A DNA stretch of 15,874 bases from JAYEKL01 sp034660995 (GCA_034660995.1 JAYEKL010000052.1:1-15874), one strand, 5' to 3'; counted from the stretch's first letter, positions 5,618 to 12,094 are shown. Translations and numbers: made by a program. Notes: generated by a model from the letters alone, not told the origin.

Positions 5618-7336
5618 TTATTTTATATTTTTTAATTTTTTCATTACAACTCCCGCTCCCCTACTCTCAAAAAGAACAACTGTATTTTTTTCTAAATTAT
5701 TTCTTAACATATTTACCATTTTATCAAAATCCTTTTCAAATACAAACTCACATTTGTTCGCTGGCTCCATAATTCCTTTATGTCCGCTTGCCGGACGGGC
5801 AGGGCTGTAAAGACTTTTTGTATCTTGATTTAGTATATAGGCCATATCGCAAACCTCACCTATTCTATCAAACAATTTCTTATGCACACCCTCACTTGAT
5901 TTTCCAAGTTCAATAATTCCCGAAAAAACAATTATTTTTTGATAATCTTTATATGCTTCATCTAAATAATCAAGCGCGACAATAACTCCATCAGGATTTG
6001 CGCTATAACTATCGTCAATAAAAACAGAATTATCTGGACCCCATAGCTTTCTCATCATAAATTTAGACGGTTTTATCTTCTTTACGGCTTCTGAAATTTC
6101 TTTTAAATTCATTCCCAACTTTTTCGCTGTGATAATAGCTGCCAATAAATTTTCAATGTAATGCTTGCCAAGAAAATCAGCTTTAAATTTTTGGTTTTTA
6201 TAAATAAATTTCACACAATCTTGATAAACTCTAATATCACTTACGCTATCTAAAGAAAAATGCTTTATATTTTCAAGCTTAATACTTAATACTTGATACT
6301 TAATACTTGAATTTATTATTGCCAACCCATTCTCTGGCAAACTTTCTATCAGCTCAAATTTCGCTTTAATCGTGTTCTCCATAGATCCAAATAGTTCAAG
6401 GTGCTGTTCGTTAATTCCTGTTAAAATTCCAATTTCAGGTTCCACAATTTTACACATTTCTTTGATTTCACCGATTTTATAGGCTCCCATTTCACAGATA
6501 AAATAATCATAATCATCATTTACTTTGTTTAAAACTGTATAAGCTACGCCAATATTTGTATTATTATTTCCTTCTGTTTTAACAACTTTATATTTCTGGT
6601 TTAATATCGTATATAGAAATTCTTTCGTGCTTGTCTTGCCGTAACTGCCAGTTATTCCAATTACTCTTATTTTTTTTAAATTTCTCATTTTTAAACTTGC
6701 CCTTTTAATAATTCTCTTTTTCTGAAAATTAAAAAATGGATTTGTGAATAAAATAATTACTGCAATTAAAATCGGAGTAATAAGATAGAAGAATAACAAA
6801 AATAAAATTAAGGAATTTGTCATTCCCGCGGAGGCGGGAATCCAGTAAAACGCAAAGAACGAAAAATAAAAGATAGCTTCTAGGAAAAATATTAAAATTA
6901 CCTTAAAAGTAAATCTCGGTCTTTTCAATGCCCTCTTTTTTATTTCTTTTATTATTTGATAAAAAGTAAAAATAAAAAATATAAGCACTAAATAAGCAAA
7001 AACTGACTGATTAAAATAAGAAATTAATATTAAAACCAAGCCGATAAAATAAACTGCTGCTGGCTCCATGGTGGCAATTCCCCTCTTGAGAGGGGTTTGG
7101 GGTGTGTTAATGTGGAGCCTTTTTGCATTTGCGTTTTGTGATGTTTTATACTTTGCACCTGAGCTCCACAGTCCTAACGGGACTATGGAGCCAACATTAC
7201 TATTTTCCTTTAAATAAGACTTCATCCTGTCAATTCTGTATTCTTTCACCTGCCAAAGCCAAAGATAAAACAAACTATCACGAGTGATTTTTAGAAAAAC
7301 TAGAATTAGTATTATGGTTGTTAAGATAGTTGACAT
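5618..7336 (-). CDS. murF: Membrane-anchored MurF-type Mur ligase with four repeat inserts
   Basis: ATP-dependent Mur ligase, most likely MurF, which adds D-Ala-D-Ala to the UDP-MurNAc-peptide in cytoplasmic peptidoglycan synthesis. Residues 1-205 form a membrane domain with about four or five hydrophobic helices (2-16, 95-127, 144-164, 175-198). The ligase follows: P-loop GITGSYGKTS (227-236), EMGA (282-285), GKHYIENLLAA (390-400) and DDSYSANPDG (441-450), all intact. Total length 572 exceeds soluble MurF (about 450). Part of the excess is repeat DNA in frame: residues 48-93 (composite palindrome), 166-172 (dRS3-like), about 344-355 (heptamers) and 511-527 (ATGGAGCCA-type insert). None breaks a catalytic motif. 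It is first in the envelope block, and its ATG overlaps the -35 box of the divergent plus-strand promoter. Confidence 0.85.
   Translation of the reverse strand: MSTILTTIILILVFLKITRDSLFYLWLWQVKEYRIDRMKSYLKENSNVGSIVPLGLWSSGAKYKTSQNANAKRLHINTPQTPLKRGIATMEPAAVYFIGLVLILISYFNQSVFAYLVLIFFIFTFYQIIKEIKKRALKRPRFTFKVILIFFLEAIFYFSFFAFYWIPASAGMTNSLILFLLFFYLITPILIAVIILFTNPFFNFQKKRIIKRASLKMRNLKKIRVIGITGSYGKTSTKEFLYTILNQKYKVVKTEGNNNTNIGVAYTVLNKVNDDYDYFICEMGAYKIGEIKEMCKIVEPEIGILTGINEQHLELFGSMENTIKAKFELIESLPENGLAIINSSIKYQVLSIKLENIKHFSLDSVSDIRVYQDCVKFIYKNQKFKADFLGKHYIENLLAAIITAKKLGMNLKEISEAVKKIKPSKFMMRKLWGPDNSVFIDDSYSANPDGVIVALDYLDEAYKDYQKIIVFSGIIELGKSSEGVHKKLFDRIGEVCDMAYILNQDTKSLYSPARPASGHKGIMEPANKCEFVFEKDFDKMVNMLRNNLEKNTVVLFESRGAGVVMKKLKNIK
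5756..5806. repeat. In-frame palindromic insert near the murF C-terminus
   Basis: Encodes SPARPASGHKGIMEPAN-type sequence that does not look like Mur ligase. It contains the stem GTCCG (5782-5786) / CGGAC (5792-5796) and ends with GCTGGCTCCAT (5760-5770). That end is identical to the left end of the larger murF insert at 7059-7069. Confidence 0.65.
6278..6310. repeat. Heptamer array inside murF
   Basis: Units CTTAATA, CTTAATA, CTTGATA, CTTAATA and a partial CTTGA in tandem. They encode SSIKYQVLSIK (residues 343-353) in a surface region between the P-loop domain motifs. They match the gltX array at 111-138, about 6.2 kb away. Confidence 0.85.
6822..6841. repeat. dRS3-like palindrome in the murF membrane domain
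   Basis: ATTCCCGC, GGAG, GCGGGAAT: an 8-bp perfect stem fitting the Neisseria dRS3 consensus ATTCCC-N8-GGGAAT exactly. It is read in frame as IPASAGM within the hydrophobic region. It is strikingly GC-rich compared with the surroundings. Confidence 0.75.
7059..7195. repeat. Composite palindromic insert in murF (137 bp)
   Basis: Bounded by inverted words GCTGGCTCCAT (7059-7069) and ATGGAGCCAAC (7185-7195). Inside are a CCCCTC-ttga-GAGGGG hairpin (7080-7095) followed by TTTGGGGTGTG, then TGTGGAGCC (7111-7119). GCTCCACAGTCC (7163-7174), a TAACGG loop region and GGGACTATGGAGC follow. The GGCTCCA word thus occurs four times in alternating orientation. The insert is open in the murF frame (about residues 48-93). 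Confidence 0.7.
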
Positions 7337-7357
7337 TTTATTTCAATAAACTATATT
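7330..7357 (+). promoter_or_regulatory. Promoter of the small membrane protein gene
   Basis: TTGACA (7330-7335), 16-bp spacer, TATATT (7352-7357, 5/6), followed closely by the Shine-Dalgarno and TTG start. The -35 box overlaps the murF initiation codon (7334-7336). The same CTATAT segment gives a possible murF -10 (TATAGT, 7355-7350) on the other strand. Confidence 0.65.
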
Positions 7358-7363
7358 AAAAAC

Positions 7364-7369
7364 GGAGGT
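7364..7369 (+). promoter_or_regulatory. Shine-Dalgarno GGAGGT deciding a TTG start
   Basis: GGAGGT lies 9 nt before the TTG at 7379-7381. No in-frame ATG exists nearby, so this site is the main evidence for the TTG start of the 65-residue protein. Confidence 0.75.
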
Positions 7370-7378
7370 AAATTAATT

Positions 7379-7576
7379 TTGGATAGAATTAAGAAAAATG
7401 CAACAAGAATGCTATTGTCAATAATAATGTTATTTGGAGGAGTAGTTATATTGATAATAACTATATTGTTTAAGGAAATAATAACGTCAATAACGTCAAT
7501 AATATCGCCTATTGTAGTGGCTGTGTTAATGGTTGTGTTGTCTTGGGTATTATTTCCAAAACAAAAATTTGTTTAA
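7379..7576 (+). CDS. Small two-helix membrane protein, unknown function
   Basis: A 65-residue protein starting at TTG with a well-placed Shine-Dalgarno. A basic N-terminus (MDRIKKNATR) leads into a first hydrophobic helix (about 12-31, LLSIIMLFGGVVILIITILF). A polar break and a second helix (about 43-58, ending SWVLFP) follow, and the tail KQKFV is basic. This predicts a hairpin in the membrane with both ends in the cytoplasm by the positive-inside rule. It stands alone against the minus-strand genes with its own promoter and a palindromic terminator immediately after the stop. Small hydrophobic proteins of this form include holin-like, toxin and stress peptides, but nothing in the sequence picks one. 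Coding status is well supported by promoter, SD, frame and terminator together. Confidence 0.7.
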   Translation: MDRIKKNATRMLLSIIMLFGGVVILIITILFKEIITSITSIISPIVVAVLMVVLSWVLFPKQKFV

Positions 7577-7604
7577 ATAAAGAAGTAAATTTTACTTCTT
7601 TATT
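7576..7604. terminator. Bidirectional hairpin terminator between convergent genes
   Basis: AATAAAGAAGTAAA (7576-7589) and its exact reverse complement (7591-7604) are separated by one T. The hairpin begins at the stop codon of the 65-residue gene and ends 2 bp before the hydrolase stop codon. T-rich tracts follow on both strands (CTTTATT on plus, an ATTTTTG run on minus), so it may serve both genes. Confidence 0.7.
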
Positions 7605-7606
7605 CT

Positions 7607-8638
7607 TTATTCGTGTTCTTTTATAAATTTTTCAACAATTTTTCCAAACTCTTCTACCCTATGATATGGCAAACTATGATTGGCGTTATTAATAATAACC
7701 ATCTTAGAATTTTTAATTTTTTCATTCATTATTTTTCCATCAGACAAGGGTGTAGTTCTATCCTCTTTTCCCCAGACTAATAGAGTTGGGGTTTTTATTT
7801 TATCTAAATAATCCGTTAAATCTTCCGCTAAAATATTTTTCATTATTTCTTTCATTTTTGGACTTGCAGAATAATAATCTTTTTTTCTGTTTCGCGCTAA
7901 TTTGGAAAATATTTTGTGTACTGGTTTTTGAAAGTTATTTATAACTGGTATGGAAAAAACTGCTTTTCCCGTTTTTGCTAAAATAAAAAATATTTTTTGT
8001 TTTATAGTTAGTTTGTGTTTAATTCCCGCTGCTCCAGTTAAAATTAATTTTTCAATTTTTTCTGGATATTTTATTGCATACTTTGTTGCGATTTTTCCAC
8101 CGAATGAATGACCGATTAAAATTGATTCTCGCAGGGGCTTAGCCCTTGTTGCTATAGAGGTTAAACCTTTGTTTAGATTTAAATTTTTGAGTAGATCTTT
8201 AACCAATTCAAATCCTCCTTTTCTACTTGTTTTTTCAATGAACTTATCCACAAACTCAACATAATCATCCAAATTCCAATTTTCTTTTGGCTCCTCGCTT
8301 TTGCCAAATCCAGGTAAATCAGGAATTATTATTGAGTATTGCGAACAAACACATTCTAGCATCCCATTGTCAGGGGAGGAGCTTGGTCCCCCTGATAAAG
8401 GGGGTTGGGGGGTTTTACTCGCTGGTTTTGTGTCTTCTGCATTTCGGCTCCACAGCCTCGTTTCGCTATCGCTTAACTTCGGACTATGGAGCCAACGCGC
8501 TAATTCCAAATATTTGTCGCCAGATATTCCCCATCCATGCAACAAAACAATCGGAATTTTTCCATCGCCGATTGTTTTATAATTTATATTCAAATTAATA
8601 ATTTGAATTTGTCTTTCTTGGATATTGATAGATTGCAT
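7607..8638 (-). CDS. Alpha/beta-hydrolase with in-frame repeat inserts
   Basis: Cytoplasmic alpha/beta-hydrolase fold enzyme of unknown substrate. Numbered from ATG 8638 (343 residues), it has the oxyanion HGWG (34-37), nucleophile elbow GHSFGG with Ser178, acid Asp293 in VWGKED, and His321 in NANHSLPYH, so the triad is complete. I prefer 8638 over 8680 because the upstream 14 residues would overlap serS and do not resemble the family; this leaves a 14-bp gap after serS. Residues about 52-98 are a composite palindromic insert, and residues about 160-169 are a hairpin-derived TRAKPLRES just before the elbow. A KGGFEL-type run at about 140 may be another insert. These lie in loops, so activity may survive. 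Expected length without inserts is near 280. Confidence 0.8.
   Translation of the reverse strand: MQSINIQERQIQIINLNINYKTIGDGKIPIVLLHGWGISGDKYLELARWLHSPKLSDSETRLWSRNAEDTKPASKTPQPPLSGGPSSSPDNGMLECVCSQYSIIIPDLPGFGKSEEPKENWNLDDYVEFVDKFIEKTSRKGGFELVKDLLKNLNLNKGLTSIATRAKPLRESILIGHSFGGKIATKYAIKYPEKIEKLILTGAAGIKHKLTIKQKIFFILAKTGKAVFSIPVINNFQKPVHKIFSKLARNRKKDYYSASPKMKEIMKNILAEDLTDYLDKIKTPTLLVWGKEDRTTPLSDGKIMNEKIKNSKMVIINNANHSLPYHRVEEFGKIVEKFIKEHE
8131..8147. repeat. Small GC-rich hairpin inside the hydrolase gene
   Basis: GGGCT (8135-8139), T, AGCCC (8141-8145), extendable by one G-T and one A-T pair. It encodes RAKPLR, in frame, a few codons before the GHSFGG elbow. Its composition contrasts with the AT-rich gene. 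Confidence 0.5.
8345..8496. repeat. Composite palindromic insert in the hydrolase gene (about 150 bp)
   Basis: On the plus strand there is TCAGGGG (8370-8376) facing CCCCTGA (8389-8395), and CCCCC-tgataaa-GGGGG (8388-8404) followed by TTGGGGGG. A spacer containing GCATTTCG comes next. Then GGCTCCACAGCC (8446-8457) faces GGACTATGGAGCC (8481-8493) across a 23-nt loop. Module order and orientation match the murF insert at 7059-7195. It is in frame with the hydrolase (about residues 52-98). Left boundary is approximate. Confidence 0.65.
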
Positions 8639-8652
8639 AAAATATTGAATTT

Positions 8653-9957
8653 TTATTTTATAATATCTTTTCCCACCCATTTTCTCAAAACTTTTGGCAC
8701 AATAACACTTCCATCTTTTTGTTGGTAATTTTCCAATATCGCGATCATTGGTCTAACACTTGGAAGCGCGGTATTATTCAGCATATAGACATATTTTTTG
8801 TCTCCATTTTTATTTTTGTATTTGACATTAAGGCGTCTTGATTGCCAGTCAAGGAAATTTGAAGCTGATCCTGTTTCGCCATAGCTGTTTCTACTTGGCA
8901 TCCATGCTTCTAGGTCAAACATTTTATATTTTCCCGCGCTCATATCTCCCGTGCATATCTGCAAAACGCGATATGGCAGACCCAAATCCTCGTGCAATTC
9001 TTTGGATGTTTCTACCATTTCTTTTTGAAGTTCATCTGATTTTTTAATATCGGCCTCGCAAATACAAACTTGCTCAACCTTCATAAATTCATGAACACGA
9101 TAAATACCTTTTGTGTCTTTTCCATAGCTTCCAATTTCACTTCTATAGCATTGTGAAAATCCGCAAATTTTTAAGGGAAGATCCTTTTTGTCTAATATCT
9201 CATTGGCATAATATGCCAAGAGTGATGGTTCTGCCGTTCCAGCTAAAAACTTATTTTCTTTTTTTACTGTTCCATCAGATAATTTTTCATCATTGGCAAT
9301 TTTATAAATCTCGTCAATTTCGGGGTTGTATTCATTCCCAGAAAAATATCCGCTTCCGAAGAGCGCAAATTCTCTAATTAAAGTCGGAGGAATTATAGGT
9401 GTAAATCCTTTACTAATTAGCTTTTCTAGCGCAAACATCATCAGTCCCATTTGAAGCATAACTGCTTCATTTTTTACATAATATCCCCTATATCCTGCTA
9501 CCTTGGTTCCTCTTTCTACGTCCAAAAGGTCTAAATTTTTTGCTAATGTCATATGGTTCTTTGGTTCAAAATCAAACTTTGTCGGTTTTCCCCATTTACA
9601 AATTTCAACATTTTCGTTTTCGTCTTTTCCAATTGGAGTGTCAGTAGATGGAATAGTCGGAACTTTTACCATTAAATCAAAATATGCCATGTCTATCTTT
9701 TTAAATTCTATATCAGTTTGTAGAGAATTTGCTTTAAGTCTTTTTCCTTCTTCAATTTGTTCTGTCGTTGGTTTTTGTCCTTTGGCGTTCTTTGCTAATT
9801 TATTTCTCTTTGCTTGTAGTTCGTCAATTTTTAAAACAAGTCCCTTCCTCTCTTTATCAATTTGAAGAAGCTTATTAATATCAATTTTAATATTTTTGTT
9901 TTTTGCTGCTTCAATAATCTTTTCTGGATTTTCTCTAATAAATTTTATATCTAGCAT
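8653..9957 (-). CDS. serS: Seryl-tRNA synthetase
   Basis: Class II synthetase charging tRNA(Ser) with serine. The N-terminal tRNA-binding arm is a long antiparallel coiled coil (about 30-95, LLQIDKERKGLVLKIDELQAKR). The catalytic domain has the TAEPSL serine loop (241-246), motif 2 as CYRSEIGSYG (270-279) with HEFMKVE (289-295), and motif 3 around Arg402 in NNTALPSVRPMIAILENYQ. Usual motif 3 reads NGSG....R; the NNTA version seen here is one I associate with Patescibacteria. Length 434 is normal. The start MLDIKFIRENPE is canonical, with no SD. It follows the nucleotidyltransferase gene after a 116-bp gap filled by a long hairpin, and precedes the hydrolase by 14 bp. Confidence 0.95.
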   Translation of the reverse strand: MLDIKFIRENPEKIIEAAKNKNIKIDINKLLQIDKERKGLVLKIDELQAKRNKLAKNAKGQKPTTEQIEEGKRLKANSLQTDIEFKKIDMAYFDLMVKVPTIPSTDTPIGKDENENVEICKWGKPTKFDFEPKNHMTLAKNLDLLDVERGTKVAGYRGYYVKNEAVMLQMGLMMFALEKLISKGFTPIIPPTLIREFALFGSGYFSGNEYNPEIDEIYKIANDEKLSDGTVKKENKFLAGTAEPSLLAYYANEILDKKDLPLKICGFSQCYRSEIGSYGKDTKGIYRVHEFMKVEQVCICEADIKKSDELQKEMVETSKELHEDLGLPYRVLQICTGDMSAGKYKMFDLEAWMPSRNSYGETGSASNFLDWQSRRLNVKYKNKNGDKKYVYMLNNTALPSVRPMIAILENYQQKDGSVIVPKVLRKWVGKDIIK

Positions 9958-9978
9958 AGTTTTTATTTATTAATAGCA

Positions 9979-10068
9979 CACAGACAAACACGGACATTCG
10001 GGCACAGATTAACACTGATTTTATTTTTAACAGTGTCTATCTGCGCCTTTGGTCAGTGTTCGTCTGCG
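9979..10068. repeat. Long imperfect inverted repeat between genes
   Basis: A 39-nt left arm (9979-10017) and a 38-nt right arm (10031-10068) are complementary at roughly three quarters of positions, with a 13-nt AT-rich loop. Each arm is itself built of related words (CACAGAC, ACACGGAC, CACAGATT, AACACTGA). It fills the gap between the nucleotidyltransferase stop and the serS start and is richer in GC than its flanks. It has no T tract, so it is not an ordinary terminator. Confidence 0.75.
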
Positions 10069-10073
10069 TCGAA

Positions 10074-10478
10074 TTATTTTCTTAATTTTGATGATTTATA
10101 CTTTTCTGGATAAAATGGATTTAGTCTAACTAATTTAGTTTCACGAAGATCAAACTCAATTAATTTTTTTTTCAACTCTTTTAAATCTACCTTTTGATCA
10201 TAGCCCAAACAAATTATATCTGGCTGATATTTTTTAATCACTGCATATTTATCCGTTAGATTTCCTAGAACCGTCTTATTTGCTAAATTACTTTTTACAA
10301 TAGTTTGTAATCTGTCGCACTCTGAGTTTTGTGGTAATCTATTCTTGACACTTTCAACTGTTTTATCTCTAGCTATTACAACGATTAGGTAATTTCCGAA
10401 TTCTCTTGCTTGTCTAAAAAAATCTTTATGACCCTTGTGAAATATATCAAATGTTCCAAATGTCATTACTTTTTTCAT
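10074..10478 (-). CDS. TagD/RibL-type cytidylyltransferase-family protein
   Basis: A 134-residue single-domain nucleotidyltransferase of the HxGH superfamily. The nucleotide-binding signature FGTFDIFHKGH is at 7-17, with ARDKTVE (36-42) and a late conserved IICLGYDQKVD (93-103). The overall pattern, in particular LGYDQ, is close to archaeal FAD synthase (RibL) and to glycerol-3-phosphate cytidylyltransferase (TagD). The C-terminal YKSSKLRK resembles the S-S-x-x-R nucleotide-contact motif. Which alcohol phosphate it activates cannot be told from sequence: FMN (giving FAD), glycerol phosphate or a sugar phosphate are all possible. It lies 9 bp after lysS and is likely co-transcribed with it. 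No SD beyond a weak AAAGAAAG. Confidence 0.8.
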   Translation of the reverse strand: MKKVMTFGTFDIFHKGHKDFFRQAREFGNYLIVVIARDKTVESVKNRLPQNSECDRLQTIVKSNLANKTVLGNLTDKYAVIKKYQPDIICLGYDQKVDLKELKKKLIEFDLRETKLVRLNPFYPEKYKSSKLRK

Positions 10479-10487
10479 TTTCTTTCT

Positions 10488-12023
10488 TTATTTTTTTTCA
10501 AACTTCGTTGTATTTTTGCCCATTTTTGATTTAAATTTTCCTGTTTCTGCTTTCGTTATATAATATTTTGGACGCATCATTGGAAAGAATACTGTATCTC
10601 TAATGTTTTCTTGATTAGCTAAAATCATAAACAGTCTATCAATTCCTACACCAAATCCTGCTGTTGGCGGCATACCATATTCAAGCGCTTCTACAAAGTC
10701 TTTATCCATCATTTGCGCTTCAGCGTCTCCCTCTTCTCGCAATTTATCTTGCGCGACAAATCTTTCTTTTTGATCGATTGGATCATTTAATTCTGAAAAT
10801 GCATTTCCTACTTCAGCAGTCGCGATTAGAACTTGAAATCTTTGAGTTTTTGTTTGATCGTCATCTTTCTTTTTTGCGAGAGGAGAAATATCAAGTGGAT
10901 GATTAACCAAGAATGAAGGTTGAATTAGGTTCGGCCTAACAAGTTTTTTGTATAGCTGGTCTATTAATCTTCCTCTTCCTGCTCTTGGGTCAACTTTAAT
11001 ATTTTTTTCTTTAAGAACTTTTTGCATATCTTCTTTTGTTGGGTATTTATCAATATCAACTCCCGATTCTTTCAGAACAATTTCGCGATAATCAATTCTT
11101 GGCCAAGGAGCTTTGAAATTTAAGATAGTGTCTCCAGATTTGATTTCCAAGGTACCGAATGTCTTTTTAATTATGTCTATATAAAAGTTTTCAACAAATT
11201 TCATCAAATCTTCATAATCAGCATATGCCCAATAAAATTCAAGCATAGTGAACTCTTGAAGATGTTGTGGACTAATACCTTCATTTCGGAATACTTTTCC
11301 AATTTCATAAATTTTTTCGTATCCACCAACCATTAATCTTTTAAGATGAAGCTCTAGTGATATACGAAGATATAAATCAATATCTAGCTTATTGTGATGT
11401 GTGATAAACGGTTCAGCGTCAGCTCCACCTGGAATATTTTCTAAGACAGGTGTTTCAACTTCTATATAGTTTTCACTGTTTAGATAGTTTCTGATGTTAT
11501 TTATAAACTCCGTTCTTTTCAAAAATAAATTTTTTATATCTTTATTCATTATCAAATCAAGATATCTTTTTCTATATCTCATCTCTTCATCTTGCAGTCC
11601 GTGCCATTTTTCTGGTAAAGGCAAAAGTGATTTAGTTAAAATTCTATAATTTAAAACATTTAAGGTTTGCTCACCTTTTTTTGTAGTAAATAAAAATCCT
11701 TGTACTTCAATAAAATCTCCAATATCTAAATTTTTGAGTATTACATATTTTTCTTTCCCAATTTCATCTCGCCTAAAAAATAATTGGATTTGTCCATTCT
11801 GGTCTTCAATATTAGCGAACATTAATCCCCCGTGTGTTCTCATCATTTTTATTCTACCCGCTAAAATAATCTTTTCTTTCGATTTAGAAAAATCATCAAA
11901 ATTAATAAAAGCCTGCTTAATAGTATGTGTCATTTTGCATTTTGCTGGATACGGGTCTATTTTTGCTTCTTTGATCTTATTTAATTTATCAAGCCGAGCT
12001 TGTTTTAATTCGTTTATTGTCAT
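10488..12023 (-). CDS. lysS: Lysyl-tRNA synthetase, class II
   Basis: Charges tRNA(Lys) with lysine. The N-terminal OB-fold anticodon-binding domain spans about 50-130 (IILAGRIKMMRTHGGLMFANI). The class II core follows: LDIDLYLRISLELHLKRLMVGG (starting about 213), and motif 2 as RNEGISPQHLQEFTMLEFY (246-264). Motif 3 is GFGVGIDRLFM (456-466) with Arg463. Motif ENIRDTVFFPMMRPK closes the core. The last 20 or so residues are a basic tail (Lys-rich) beyond the usual end. Length 511 is normal. It has its own promoter overlapping the greA terminator, giving a leader of about 155 nt that contains a palindrome. No SD precedes the ATG. Confidence 0.95.
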   Translation of the reverse strand: MTINELKQARLDKLNKIKEAKIDPYPAKCKMTHTIKQAFINFDDFSKSKEKIILAGRIKMMRTHGGLMFANIEDQNGQIQLFFRRDEIGKEKYVILKNLDIGDFIEVQGFLFTTKKGEQTLNVLNYRILTKSLLPLPEKWHGLQDEEMRYRKRYLDLIMNKDIKNLFLKRTEFINNIRNYLNSENYIEVETPVLENIPGGADAEPFITHHNKLDIDLYLRISLELHLKRLMVGGYEKIYEIGKVFRNEGISPQHLQEFTMLEFYWAYADYEDLMKFVENFYIDIIKKTFGTLEIKSGDTILNFKAPWPRIDYREIVLKESGVDIDKYPTKEDMQKVLKEKNIKVDPRAGRGRLIDQLYKKLVRPNLIQPSFLVNHPLDISPLAKKKDDDQTKTQRFQVLIATAEVGNAFSELNDPIDQKERFVAQDKLREEGDAEAQMMDKDFVEALEYGMPPTAGFGVGIDRLFMILANQENIRDTVFFPMMRPKYYITKAETGKFKSKMGKNTTKFEKK

Positions 12024-12066
12024 TTTGATTAAATTTAAAGCGTATGAATTTCAATATCTATATCTT

Positions 12067-12094
12067 GTAGAGACGAGGCATTGCCTCGTTCCTA
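12067..12094. repeat. GTAGAG-type palindrome in the lysS leader
   Basis: GTAGAG, ACGAGGCA, T, TGCCTCGT, TCCTAC: an 8-bp perfect core stem with partly matching GTAG/CTAC ends. A GC-rich stretch (12095-12117) adjoins it. Both would be transcribed in the lysS 5' leader. It resembles dispersed palindromic repeats and not a known T-box or other riboswitch. Confidence 0.6.

Noticed and set aside
7059..7195. Frameshift or pseudogene status of murF and the hydrolase because of the inserts
   Set aside because: Both frames are continuous and all catalytic motifs are intact on either side of each insert.
8287..8598. Plus-strand open frames across 8287-8598
   Set aside because: They are antisense to the hydrolase and stay open mainly because of the GC-rich insert; no promoter or SD and no family resemblance.
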